Below, piece after piece: positions 9,268 through 18,762 of a stretch of DNA of 64,000 nt; position 1 is the first letter of the stretch, and every line of letters begins with the position of its first letter. The notes under the pieces were generated by a model. It did not search any database. It saw nothing but the letters and a program-made list of their open reading frames with translations, and had not been told where the DNA came from. Position numbers and translations under genes: made by a program. The DNA comes from an uncultured Marinilabiliaceae bacterium (GTDB taxonomy: Bacteria; Bacteroidota; Bacteroidia; Bacteroidales; Marinilabiliaceae), in assembly GCA_937920475.1 (NCBI GenBank), contig CALEUX010000074.1:1-64000 (forward strand). The letters run 5' to 3'.

Positions 9268-9350
9268 CTTGCTAGCTCCTGGCTGATAGGAGCTAAGAAC
9301 TAAGGGCTAAAAACGTCTGCCTTTTCACTGCTGACTTGTCACCACCATCT
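9268..9350 (-). repeat. GGCAGAAGTTTTTAG-family dispersed repeat, copy 1 (overlaps mfd end)
   Basis: Read on the minus strand, the spacer contains AAAAGGCAGACGTTTTTAG followed by TTAGTTCTTAGCTCCT-like sequence. It matches copies near 26110, 30220, 32780 and 62640. The similarity begins inside mfd (ATGGTGGTGACAAGTCAGCAG compared with ATGGTAATAAGTCAACAG at 30199), so the repeat supplies the last codons and stop of mfd. Confidence 0.75.
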
Positions 9351-12300
9351 GGTTCAGAATTTGTTGAATTTCATCCAGACTTGTAATTCCTGGCATAACC
9401 AACAGAAGTTTTCCTTGTTTTTCTTCCATTTTGGCTTTTTTGGGATTTGCCTGAAGCCATTTTAAAATGTTGCCAAAAATATCTGATTTGTAGAACGCTG
9501 ATTCGGGGTTGCTGATAAAGAAAATGCGAATGGTATTGTTTTTAAAGACAAGCTTTTCAATGCCCAGACTCCTTGCTGTTATCCTGATTTTTACAATGTT
9601 CAGTAATCCTTCGGCCTGATGGGGTGGTTCACCAAAACGGTCGGTTAAATTATGATTGAACGTTTCAAGTTGTTCTATTTCAGTTATATTATCTAACTCG
9701 CGGTATAAATCCATCCGCTCGGTTATATTTCCAATATAATGCTCGGGGAACCGAACTTCTTCATCGGTTTCAATCTGGCAATCTGCCACAAAATGAAGTG
9801 AGGGGGTTTCATTGTTTTCTATTGCTCCTGATGCGAGTTCAGGATATTCCGATTCACGAAGCTCCAAGAGTGCCTCCTGAAGAATACGTTGATAGGTTTC
9901 GTAGCCAATGTCGGCAATATATCCGCTTTGTTCGGCGCCAAGTATATTGCCGGCACCACGAATATCCAAATCCTGCATGGCAATGTTAAAGCCGCTTCCC
10001 AACTCAGAAAACTCTTCAAGTATTTTAAGCCTTTTACGGGCATCGTTGGTGAGGGTGCTAATGGGTGGTGCCAGCAGGTAACAAAAAGCTTTTTTGTTGG
10101 AGCGGCCTACCCGTCCGCGCAATTGATGGAGTTCGCTTAAACCAAATTGATGTGCATTGTTGATGATGATGGTGTTGGCATTAGGAATATCCAATCCTGA
10201 TTCAATAATGGTGGTTGCAATTAAAACATCGTAATCGCCTTCAATAAAATCGAGCATTATGGATTCGAGTTTCTGTCCTTCCATCTGGCCATGAGCCACA
10301 ACCGTTTTAACTGTGGGCAGAATTCGGTTTATGAGCCCCTCAATTTCCAGAATATTATTCACCCGGTTATTGATAACAAACACCTGCCCGTTTCTTTCAA
10401 CTTCGTAAAGTATAGCTTCCTTTATAATTTCTTCATTAAATGTATGCAATTCTGTAACAATTGGATGCCTGTTTGGAGGTGGTGTGTTAAGTATTGATAA
10501 ATCGCGGGCCCCCATCAATGAAAATTGCAGCGTACGTGGAATCGGAGTGGCTGTGAGCGTAAGGGTGTCAACATTTACTTTCAGCTCTTTAAGTTTTTCT
10601 TTTACTGACACGCCAAAGCGCTGTTCCTCATCCACAATGAGCAGTCCAAGGTCTTTAAATTCAACGTCTTTGCCAATTAAACGATGTGTGCCAATCAGGA
10701 CATCTACTTTCCCTTCTTTTAAATCATGCAAGGTTTTTTTTACCTCGGCGGCTTTTCTCAGTCGGCTGACATATTCTACCCGGCAGGGAAAATCTTTTAA
10801 CCTTTCTCTAAAAGTTCGGTAGTGTTGCAATGCTAATATTGTGGTAGGAACCAGCAACGCCACCTGCTTATTGTCGGTTACAGCCTTAAAGGCCGCCCTG
10901 ATGGCAATTTCCGTTTTGCCAAAGCCAACATCGCCACATACCAAACGGTCCATGGGACTGCGGTTTTCCATATCGGCTTTAACGGCTAGGGTTGATTTAT
11001 ACTGGTCGGGGGTATCTTCGTACATAAAAGATGCTTCCAGCTCTTTTTGCAGGTAAGAATCGGGTGAAAAGGCAAATCCTGGTTCTGCTTTTCTGCGGGC
11101 ATACAATGCAATTAATTCTCTGGCAATATCTTTAACCTTTGTCTTGGTCTTATCTTTCATCTTTTGCCAGGCACTGGACCCCAGTTTGTTAATGCGAGGA
11201 GGTTCGCCTTCCTGTCCCTTGAATTTGCTAATCCGATGCAGGGAGTGAATGTTTACCAGAAGCACATCATTATCGCGATAAACCAATCGAATGGCTTCCT
11301 GTTTTTTCCCATTGACTTCGGTGGTTACCAAACCTCCAAAACGGCCCACACCATGGTCAACATGAACCACGTAATCGCCGGGGTTTAACCGGGTTAATTC
11401 CTTAAGAGTTACTGCCTGACGGGCTGCTTTAGCCTGATCGGTTCTCAGTGAAAATTTATGGTACCGGTCAAAAATCTGATGGTCGGTATAAACGCACCAT
11501 TTTAAATCATGATCCACAAACCCTTCATGCAAGGCATGTCCAATTTCGTTGTACTGAAGGTCACTTCCTTTGTCGGCAAAAATCTGCCGCAAACGTTCCA
11601 GTTGCCTTGGGTTGCCCGAAAGAACATATACCGCATACCCTTCGCTTTGCCTTTCTTTAATATTCTCTTCCAATAGCGGGAAATGCTTGTGAAAGACTGG
11701 CTGAGGCGACATGTTGAATTCAATGGTGGTGTCGGTCTTCCATCCCTGAGTGTTGGCCCAAACCACAAGTGGACGTGGCTTCACCAAATCAGCAAAAGTT
11801 TGTCCATTAATTAATACTCCCTTTTTTACAGGAGCCGATTCCTCATGCCGTGAAATTTCTGATTGCTCAACTTTCTTAAAAATCAGATCCATTTTGGATG
11901 TTATTACAGAAGGTGCATCCATCCATAGAATAACATTCGAAGGCATAAAAGATGGCAGAGGAATTAGTTCATCCTCGTTTGTTTGCATCAAATCAGGGAT
12001 GATTACAATTTCTTCGTAAGCGGTTTTCGAGAGTTGCGATTCAATATCAAACGACCGGATACTTTCAATATCATCTCCAAAAAAATCAATCCGGAAAGGT
12101 TCTTCAAATGAGTAGCTAAAAACATCCAGAATAGAACCTCTTACTGAAAACTGACCGGGTTCGTATACAAAATCGGTTCGCTTAAATCCCAGCTCTTTTA
12201 AAAAATCGACAATAAACCCAGGATCTGTTTTTTCGTTCTTTTTTATGGTTATGGTTTGGTTGTCGAGGGTCTTAAGCTGAGGCGCCTTTTCCATCAAGGC

Positions 12301-12690
12301 CTCGGGAAATGAAATGTAAAACTGTCCTAATCTGGCATTACGAAGATTTTGTAACGCCTCGGTACGAAGTATTGCCTGGTTGCTGTCAATATGTCCAAAC
12401 TCCGGAGATCTTTTATAGGATGAGGGTAAGAAAAAAACAAACTCATCGCCTAACAACTGGGCTAAATCGTGATATAAATAAGCAGCCTCCTCTTTCTCTG
12501 ATGCTATTATAAAATGCGGGGAGCTATTTCGTTGGGTGCTTGCCAATAATGCCAATGCAGATCCTGAAAGGCCTTTAAGATATACGGTCCCATGTTGCCT
12601 GGCAAACCACTCATTTACTTCAGTGATTTGAGGGTGATTAGTAAAATCTGTTATCAAAGAGCTGATGTAGCCCATACTTTTTGCGGCCAA
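9325..12690 (-). CDS. mfd: Mfd, transcription-repair coupling factor
   Basis: A 1121-residue DNA translocase that removes stalled RNA polymerase and recruits UvrA to transcription-blocking lesions. The UvrB-homology N-terminal region comes first, then the CarD-like RNA-polymerase interacting domain (about residues 430-520; LNPGDYVVHVDHGVGRFGG). The SF2 helicase core has Walker A CGDVGFGKTEIA near residue 585 and the DEEQRF Walker B. The TRG motif region and the C-terminal TRCF domain complete the protein. Length is normal for the family. The final residues VTSQQ and the stop lie within a dispersed intergenic repeat, so the extreme C-terminus is lineage-specific. It converges with the response regulator gene. 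Confidence 0.97.
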   Translation of the reverse strand: MAAKSMGYISSLITDFTNHPQITEVNEWFARQHGTVYLKGLSGSALALLASTQRNSSPHFIIASEKEEAAYLYHDLAQLLGDEFVFFLPSSYKRSPEFGHIDSNQAILRTEALQNLRNARLGQFYISFPEALMEKAPQLKTLDNQTITIKKNEKTDPGFIVDFLKELGFKRTDFVYEPGQFSVRGSILDVFSYSFEEPFRIDFFGDDIESIRSFDIESQLSKTAYEEIVIIPDLMQTNEDELIPLPSFMPSNVILWMDAPSVITSKMDLIFKKVEQSEISRHEESAPVKKGVLINGQTFADLVKPRPLVVWANTQGWKTDTTIEFNMSPQPVFHKHFPLLEENIKERQSEGYAVYVLSGNPRQLERLRQIFADKGSDLQYNEIGHALHEGFVDHDLKWCVYTDHQIFDRYHKFSLRTDQAKAARQAVTLKELTRLNPGDYVVHVDHGVGRFGGLVTTEVNGKKQEAIRLVYRDNDVLLVNIHSLHRISKFKGQEGEPPRINKLGSSAWQKMKDKTKTKVKDIARELIALYARRKAEPGFAFSPDSYLQKELEASFMYEDTPDQYKSTLAVKADMENRSPMDRLVCGDVGFGKTEIAIRAAFKAVTDNKQVALLVPTTILALQHYRTFRERLKDFPCRVEYVSRLRKAAEVKKTLHDLKEGKVDVLIGTHRLIGKDVEFKDLGLLIVDEEQRFGVSVKEKLKELKVNVDTLTLTATPIPRTLQFSLMGARDLSILNTPPPNRHPIVTELHTFNEEIIKEAILYEVERNGQVFVINNRVNNILEIEGLINRILPTVKTVVAHGQMEGQKLESIMLDFIEGDYDVLIATTIIESGLDIPNANTIIINNAHQFGLSELHQLRGRVGRSNKKAFCYLLAPPISTLTNDARKRLKILEEFSELGSGFNIAMQDLDIRGAGNILGAEQSGYIADIGYETYQRILQEALLELRESEYPELASGAIENNETPSLHFVADCQIETDEEVRFPEHYIGNITERMDLYRELDNITEIEQLETFNHNLTDRFGEPPHQAEGLLNIVKIRITARSLGIEKLVFKNNTIRIFFISNPESAFYKSDIFGNILKWLQANPKKAKMEEKQGKLLLVMPGITSLDEIQQILNQMVVTSQQ

Positions 12691-12880
12691 AATTAATTAA
12701 AATTCATTCTTGTGCGAATTTTTAAACTCTCTATCATTAGTGTCCGATTAAATTTTTAGAATTTACCTGAGTGTGTTTGCATATAAGGGAATCGGTAGTT
12801 TTTTGTTTTACAGGGGTTATCTTTCCGCCTCAGAGAAACGATAGTTCTTTGATTCCATAAAAGGTTATAATTACATCAAA

Positions 12881-12984
12881 AATTTCCGTTAAGAAAATCA
12901 GATTAATTGACGTTAAGAAATCCGGGCTGTTTGAGCGTAGCGAGTTCCCGGATTTTAGTCAATTAATATGATTTTTAGGAAATT
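12881..12984. repeat. REP-like palindrome with GAGCGTAGCGAG core
   Basis: The outer arms AAAATCAGATTAATTGAC and GTCAATTAATATGATTTT pair at 17 of 18 positions and extend to AATTTCC/GGAAATT. An inner perfect pair AAATCCGGG/CCCGGATTT flanks the loop CTGTTTGAGCGTAGCGAGTT. This nested design and the GAGCG(T/A)AGCGAG core are typical of dispersed Bacteroidota palindromes. No transposase is nearby. Confidence 0.75.
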
Positions 12985-13494
12985 ATCTGCAGCGGCGGCA
13001 TTTTTTAACTCCGTTGAATTTTGCTACGCTCGGCATTGATGCCAACAAGTTTGCTCACTGCGCTCACTCAAAGCAAAATGTGCTTACTTTTTTTTGCTGC
13101 AGTGGAGCGAAGCGGATCATGAATGCCTTAAAAAGAAAACACGAATGAATAAAAAAAGTAATCCCGATTCATCGGGAGAGCACTTAAACAAAGAATGTAT
13201 TTTTTACCGGACAATAGTGTATTGTTTTGATGTTTTCTATTTGTATAACAAAAAAAAAGGATAGAGCAGGATAGAAAAAAGTGGGATAAACCAAGGTAAC
13301 ATAGAAATAAAACCGATTATTGCTTTATTATGTCAATTTAGTAATTATAAGAATCAGAAAAACAAGTAAATAATGAAATTTGATTGAAGTTATTTGGTCG
13401 TTAATAAAGGTTAAAAAATATTGAATAATACAAATATTTGACAAAAAAATATTAGCTGAACTTAACTATTGCCCTTAATTTTGACTTTAGTTTG

Positions 13495-13515
13495 TAAGTG
13501 TTGGTTTAACACTTA
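13495..13515. promoter_or_regulatory. Perfect inverted repeat in the mannan susC upstream region
   Basis: TAAGTGTT and AACACTTA form a perfect 8-bp stem around GGTTT, 143 bases before the SusC start. It could be an operator or a leader hairpin. No regulator gene is nearby to assign it to. Confidence 0.4.
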
Positions 13516-13657
13516 TATGAAATGTAATTTGTGGGGAATCGTAAATGTGAATTGATAATAGAATATAAGGCGTTGTGAGTCTTTTAACAAGAGTATTCAT
13601 CAAATATCCATTATTAATATAAACCCACAGTGAATATCAAATTTTAATTTAAATCTT

Positions 13658-16600
13658 ATGACAAAAAATCTGCGTTTGTTGTCTGTTTTATTTCTACTCA
13701 GTTGCCATATTCTGGCAATTGGGCAGGCAAGAACAGTCACAGGTAAGGTGACTGACAACACCAACGAGCCTTTACCGGGTGTATCAATCCTGATTGAAGG
13801 TACCACCACCGGTGTGGTTTCCGACTTAGACGGAAATTATAGAGTTGAATTGGCTCCCGGACAAGACTTTTTGCGATTCAGCTTTATCGGTTTTACGGAG
13901 CAGCGCATTAATGTTGCCAACCGCTCAACTGTTAATGTTGTATTGATGCCTTCTGACCTGATGCTTAGTGATGTTACCATTGTAGCAGTAGGTTATGGTA
14001 ATATGAAGAAGAGTGATATAGCCGGAGCCAGTGTTTCGGTAAGTGGTGACCAGTTAACCAGCACCCTTTCCGCCAATATTGATCAGGCTTTGCAAGGAAA
14101 GGCTGCAGGTGTTACTGCCGTAATCACTTCAGGACAGCCAGGAGCTTCTGTATCTATCAGGATTCGGGGTCAGGGTACACTGAGCTCCAACGCCGCAGAA
14201 CCACTTTATATTATTGATGGTATACAGGTTCAGAACGTTTCACAAGGTGGACATTCAGTAGGTTTGGGAGATAAACTGGGGAATGGTCCTGTTGGAACAT
14301 TCAGTGGCGGATTATCGTCGATTAACCCTTCCGACATTCTCTCAATGGAAATTTTAAAGGACGCCTCGGCTACTGCCATTTATGGTTCGAGAGGTGCCAA
14401 TGGCGTTGTTATTATTACCACCAAACGAGGTAAAGCCGGCGATGCCAAATTTAACTATGAATTTAACTATGGTGTTCAATCACAGGCAAAGAAGCTGGAC
14501 TTGCTTAATCTGCGTCAATTTGCTGAGTACAGCAATTCTGTTTCTGCCGAAACTGCCGGACGCGATCCAAGGATTGAGTTTGCAGATCCTTCATTACTTG
14601 GAAAAGGAACCGATTGGCAGGGTGCTGTTTTCAGAACTGCTCCAATGCAATCGCACCAGATTAGTGCTCAGGGTGGTACCGAAAAATCTACCTATTATAT
14701 TTCAGGAAGTTATTTCCAGCAGGATGGTATCGTAATCGGGTCCGACTTTGAACGTTTTACAGGCCGGGTTAATCTTGATTCAGAGTTGAAAAAGTGGTGG
14801 AAAATAGGAACCAGCATTACCTTGTCGCAATCGCAGGATAATCTTGGTTTGAACAACAGTGATGAAGGTATCATCAGTATAGCCTTACGCAGCTCTCCGG
14901 ATGTTCCTATTTATAATACCGATGGGTCGTGGTCGGGCGATGAGCGCGAGGGTTCAGGTGGTAGCATCAACCCCATTGCCAAGGCACTTGATGAAGATAT
15001 TCGCCTCAAAAGAACCAACTTCAGAGCAAGTGTTTACAGCGAAATTACCTTTATGAAAGGGCTGTCGTTGAGAACTGAAGCAGGTACCGATTTGAGCTAT
15101 ACAAATGCCTATACTTTTAAACCAACCTATAAATATGGCAAGATTGAAAACATTACCAACGAAGCTCGCCGACAATACAGTCAGAATGTTAGCTGGGAAT
15201 TGAAAAACTTTGTAACCTATAGCAATACATTCGATAAGCACAACCTGACGCTGATGGGCGGACAGGAAGTTCAGGAATGGAAATGGGAATATTTGAGCGG
15301 GGCAAGCTCTGGTTTGTCGAGCAACGATATTCAATCACCAGGATTGGGCGACCCAACCACCATGCGTGTTGGTTCAGGTTTTGGCAGTGGAGCCATGGCT
15401 TCATTTTTCTCAAGGGCTGCCTATAACTTTGCCGATAAATATTATGCAACTTATATTTTCCGTTACGACGGTTCGTCGAACTTTGGACCTGAAAACCGCT
15501 GGGCGCCGTTCCATGCTACTTCGGCTATGTGGCGGGTTTCCAACGAACCATTCTGGGAAAGTCTTGCAACGGTGATTCCAAACTTCCGGATTCGTGCCGG
15601 ATGGGGACAAACCGGTAATGCCGCTATTGGAGGTTATCGCTGGGGTGCTTCTATTACCAAAATGCCTACAGGTCTTGGTATGGGATATCGCCAAAGCAAC
15701 ATTGCCAACCCTTATATTCATTGGGAGAAGCAGGAGCAAACCAACTTTGGTATTGACTTAGGTATATTGCAAAGCCGTATTAATCTTGTGCTCGAGATTT
15801 ACGACAAAACTTCTACCGATATGCTAATGGAAATGCAGCTGCCTTCGTACATGGGAACAAGAGGAAACGCATCGGCAAGGCTAAATCCGCCAATGGGTAA
15901 CTTCGGTAAAATACAAAACAGAGGCGTTGAAATTTCTTTAAATACTCGTCCTTTGGTAGGCGCTGTTAAATGGGACAGCGATTTGGCCATTACCTTTAAT
16001 AAAAACAAACTGCTGGGATTGTCGGACACGCCATCGGCCCATATTGAAGGTTACGGACAGTGGACTGACGTGGTTAGTTTGACAGAGATTGGACAATCGT
16101 TGTATAATTTCTATGGTTATGTGGTTGATGGGGTTTATACCAGTAAACAGGACATCCTCAATAGCCCCCGACCAGAGAAGTTTCCGAAAACAGACTCTAA
16201 TGGTGATTTGGTTTGGGACAGAGGCTCAACCACCTGGGTTGGCGACCTCAAGTTTAAAGATATATCTGGGCCAAACGGCAAACCTGATGGTATTATTGAC
16301 TCTTACGACCGGACCAATATTGGTTCACCACTGCCAAAATTCACTTTTGGTTTTAACAACACCGTTTCCTACAAGAATTTTGAGCTGAATGTGTATGTGT
16401 ATGGCTCATACGGCAATAAAGTATTGAATTACATTGGCCGCAGTTTGAGTGGGATGAACAGCCTATGGAATAACCAGTTGGCTTCGGTAACCGACCGCAC
16501 ATTGCTTGGCCCTATCGATGCTGGTAAAAAATACTATGATAACGAAGGCCGTGAATTTGAAAACTGGTTCAACGATATCGATAATGTTCAAGTCGTTCGT

Positions 16601-16927
16601 ATGGGAAAAGACAATATGCCCCGTGCTATTCTTGGCGACCCCAATGGCAACAACCGCCTGTCTGACCGTTGGATTGAAGATGGATCTTATCTGAGATTCC
16701 GTAACATAACACTGTCGTACTATGTTCCTAAACGTTGGACAAGCAAAGTAGGCATCGATAACCTGAAAGTTTATACCAACCTTCAGAACATGTGGACCAT
16801 CACCAACTACACCGGGTTAGATCCAGAAATTGGCGCCAGTCAAACCAGTTCAAATGTATATGGATTGGACAATGGCCGCTATCCTTCGCCCAGAATCTAC
16901 TCATTTGGTGTTAATGTTTCTTTTTAA
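13658..16927 (+). CDS. SusC-like TonB-dependent receptor (mannan locus)
   Basis: A 1089-residue outer-membrane transporter that imports oligosaccharides with TonB energy. A signal peptide (about 1-22) is followed by a carboxypeptidase-regulatory-like domain (about 25-110; VTGKVTDNTNEPLPGVSI). Next is the plug domain (about 120-235) with the typical GSRGANGVVIITTKRGK ending, then a long 22-strand-type barrel. It is immediately upstream of susD (gap 21 bases), and both precede two glycan-binding lipoproteins and mannan enzymes. Substrate, beta-mannan oligosaccharides, is inferred from those neighbours, not from the receptor sequence. Confidence 0.95.
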   Translation: MTKNLRLLSVLFLLSCHILAIGQARTVTGKVTDNTNEPLPGVSILIEGTTTGVVSDLDGNYRVELAPGQDFLRFSFIGFTEQRINVANRSTVNVVLMPSDLMLSDVTIVAVGYGNMKKSDIAGASVSVSGDQLTSTLSANIDQALQGKAAGVTAVITSGQPGASVSIRIRGQGTLSSNAAEPLYIIDGIQVQNVSQGGHSVGLGDKLGNGPVGTFSGGLSSINPSDILSMEILKDASATAIYGSRGANGVVIITTKRGKAGDAKFNYEFNYGVQSQAKKLDLLNLRQFAEYSNSVSAETAGRDPRIEFADPSLLGKGTDWQGAVFRTAPMQSHQISAQGGTEKSTYYISGSYFQQDGIVIGSDFERFTGRVNLDSELKKWWKIGTSITLSQSQDNLGLNNSDEGIISIALRSSPDVPIYNTDGSWSGDEREGSGGSINPIAKALDEDIRLKRTNFRASVYSEITFMKGLSLRTEAGTDLSYTNAYTFKPTYKYGKIENITNEARRQYSQNVSWELKNFVTYSNTFDKHNLTLMGGQEVQEWKWEYLSGASSGLSSNDIQSPGLGDPTTMRVGSGFGSGAMASFFSRAAYNFADKYYATYIFRYDGSSNFGPENRWAPFHATSAMWRVSNEPFWESLATVIPNFRIRAGWGQTGNAAIGGYRWGASITKMPTGLGMGYRQSNIANPYIHWEKQEQTNFGIDLGILQSRINLVLEIYDKTSTDMLMEMQLPSYMGTRGNASARLNPPMGNFGKIQNRGVEISLNTRPLVGAVKWDSDLAITFNKNKLLGLSDTPSAHIEGYGQWTDVVSLTEIGQSLYNFYGYVVDGVYTSKQDILNSPRPEKFPKTDSNGDLVWDRGSTTWVGDLKFKDISGPNGKPDGIIDSYDRTNIGSPLPKFTFGFNNTVSYKNFELNVYVYGSYGNKVLNYIGRSLSGMNSLWNNQLASVTDRTLLGPIDAGKKYYDNEGREFENWFNDIDNVQVVRMGKDNMPRAILGDPNGNNRLSDRWIEDGSYLRFRNITLSYYVPKRWTSKVGIDNLKVYTNLQNMWTITNYTGLDPEIGASQTSSNVYGLDNGRYPSPRIYSFGVNVSF

Positions 16928-16948
16928 ACCCAATGAAATTAGGTAATT

Positions 16949-18649
16949 ATGAAAAAGTATATAATCAATATTAAAGTTTTGGCTTTGTTTGCGATACTTT
17001 TTGTCGCAACAGCCTGTGAGGACTTCCTGCATCGTCCTACCGAAGATGCATATACCATTGATGGGTTTTACCAAACCAATGAGCAGTGTTTTCAGGCGGC
17101 TAACATCCTGTACAATTCGCCCTGGTACGATTTTCAAAGAGGATATATCTGGATTGGCGATCAGCTTGCCGGTAATATTTATACAGGTACCTCGGATATG
17201 TACCAGAACTTCAACCTGAGTTCTTCAAACGAAGATTTAACCAATGCTTCAAACTCATTGTGGCTGGTGAATGGTCATGCCAATGCAGTTATTGAAAATA
17301 TCGCATCCAAGGCAGGGCCAAATGTAAGCACATCGGTAAAAAACACAGTTACAGGTGAAGCTATGACTATGAAAGCTTTGGCTTATTTTTATCTGGTGCG
17401 TATTTGGGGAGAAATTCCAATTATCCACAGCAACAGTGCCGTTATTGGTGCAGGAACCTCGAATAAGTTAAAGAAAAATCGTATTGAAGATGTGTACGAG
17501 TATATCGAAAGAACTTTGCTCAAAGCCATTGAACTGCTTCCTGAGCAAAATGCCCAGGGAAGAATCAATAAATATTCTGCTGCAGGGTTATTGGCTAAAG
17601 TGTATCTGACTCGCTCAGGATTAAACCAAACCGGAACCAGAGACCAAAATTATCTTGACAAAGCGAAAACTTATGCCAAAATGGTGATTGATGAGTATCC
17701 TGGTAAACTTGAGCCTGTTTACAGCAATTTGTTTCGCATCAGCACAGGTAATTACAACTCAGAAAACCTGATATCCTGGCGGTGGACCATTTCTGACCAG
17801 TGGACTTCTCAGAACTCTATCCAATCGGATGTGGCATTGACCAATTTCACCGGAATGGCCGACACCTGGGGAACATGGCGTGGCTTAACCATCGATTTGC
17901 AACGATTGTTTGGTGAAGACCCAAGAAATGATACCCGCGTTACCAACGATACCCGCCGTAAAGCCACTATGATGATGCGGGGCGACCACTACCCATACTT
18001 TTGGCGACATGTGGGTGGTTTTATCGCAACGTTTAACGACGATAACAATGTAGCCGGCGCTTCGTTTGGTGTGCCAACAGGGGCCAATATGGTTAAACAC
18101 ATAGTGGGCCACGTTGAAGGCGACCATAAAGCAGAGAATGGGCGCAATGGCGACCGCATGGCTACCGACCTTGCCACCCACGTTCTCCGCCTGGCCGATG
18201 TTTATCTGATTTATGCTGAAGCCATCCTTGGAAATAATGCGAAAACCAGTGATTCTGAAGCCTTGAAATATTTTAACCTTGTTCGCAACAGGGCTATGGC
18301 AAGTGCTGTACCTTTTACAGAGCTCACTTTTGAAGATATTTTTAAGGAAAGACGTAAGGAGTTTGCCTGTGAGGGTGATAACTGGTATGATTTTGTTCGG
18401 CTGTCGTATTACAACGCATCACAAGCCATCAGTTGGATTAACAATCAGGAGCGCGGAAGTTATAACAACCTGACAGCTTTCTTTAAAAATGAAACTGCGG
18501 TAGAAAATGTAACCGTTAATACATTTAAGGTTACTGTAACCGAGGCTGTTTTCAAACTACCATTTCCTGAGATTGACCTGGCTATTAACCCAAATTTGCA
18601 GCCACAGGTACCAGCTGTACCGTTTGACTTCAACTCAATACCATATTAA
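16949..18649 (+). CDS. SusD/RagB-family nutrient-binding lipoprotein
   Basis: A 566-residue surface lipoprotein acting as the lid and glycan-capture partner of the upstream SusC. The signal peptide ends FVATAC (lipidated Cys23), followed by the SusD_RagB fold with its TPR-like helices (EAMTMKALAYFYLVRIWGEIP; NKYSAAGLLAKVYLTR). The C-terminal RagB region contains LRLADVYLIYAEA and IFKERRKEFACEGDNWYDFVR, both characteristic of the family. Length is ordinary. Substrate is inferred from the locus. Confidence 0.95.
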   Translation: MKKYIINIKVLALFAILFVATACEDFLHRPTEDAYTIDGFYQTNEQCFQAANILYNSPWYDFQRGYIWIGDQLAGNIYTGTSDMYQNFNLSSSNEDLTNASNSLWLVNGHANAVIENIASKAGPNVSTSVKNTVTGEAMTMKALAYFYLVRIWGEIPIIHSNSAVIGAGTSNKLKKNRIEDVYEYIERTLLKAIELLPEQNAQGRINKYSAAGLLAKVYLTRSGLNQTGTRDQNYLDKAKTYAKMVIDEYPGKLEPVYSNLFRISTGNYNSENLISWRWTISDQWTSQNSIQSDVALTNFTGMADTWGTWRGLTIDLQRLFGEDPRNDTRVTNDTRRKATMMMRGDHYPYFWRHVGGFIATFNDDNNVAGASFGVPTGANMVKHIVGHVEGDHKAENGRNGDRMATDLATHVLRLADVYLIYAEAILGNNAKTSDSEALKYFNLVRNRAMASAVPFTELTFEDIFKERRKEFACEGDNWYDFVRLSYYNASQAISWINNQERGSYNNLTAFFKNETAVENVTVNTFKVTVTEAVFKLPFPEIDLAINPNLQPQVPAVPFDFNSIPY

Positions 18650-18686
18650 TTTTACATAGTATTAAAGATATGCATCGTATGAAACA

Positions 18687-18730
18687 CCCATGTATTGCCA
18701 ATAATAGTAGTATAGAAAGTACTACATGGG
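18687..18730 (+). promoter_or_regulatory. Interrupted hairpin between susD and the first SGBP gene
   Basis: CCCATGTA pairs with TACATGGG, and inside it GTAGTA can pair with TACTAC, giving a long interrupted stem in the 113-base gap. There is no T-run, so it looks more like a processing or stability element than a terminator. It could set the ratio of SusCD to binding-protein mRNA. Confidence 0.4.
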
Positions 18731-18762
18731 TTGTTCCATCATCCCTTTAAAAAAAACTTATT

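Larger units (their letters stand above)
12691..13657. other. 967-base intergenic region with structured repeats
   Basis: No credible ORF or RNA gene was found. The region holds a REP-like palindrome (12881-12984), a second GC-rich element (about 12988-13125), a small CCCGAT/ATCGGG hairpin (13162-13176) and the leader of the mannan SusC gene. GTGTCCG near 12740 and its inverted counterpart CGGACAATAGTGT near 13208 bracket the structured part, suggesting decayed mobile-element ends. Confidence 0.6.

Noticed and set aside
13413-13453. Two AAAAAATATT sequences 31 bases apart upstream of the mannan susC
   Set aside because: Too AT-rich and short to be distinguished from chance in this background.
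12691-13657. Possible CRISPR array or intact insertion sequence in the long spacer
   Set aside because: The repeats are palindromic and not regularly spaced, and there is no transposase or cas gene.
15366-15739. ORFs on both strands within the mannan susC gene
   Set aside because: Shadow frames of a clear SusC coding region, as with nearly all short ORFs in the track.
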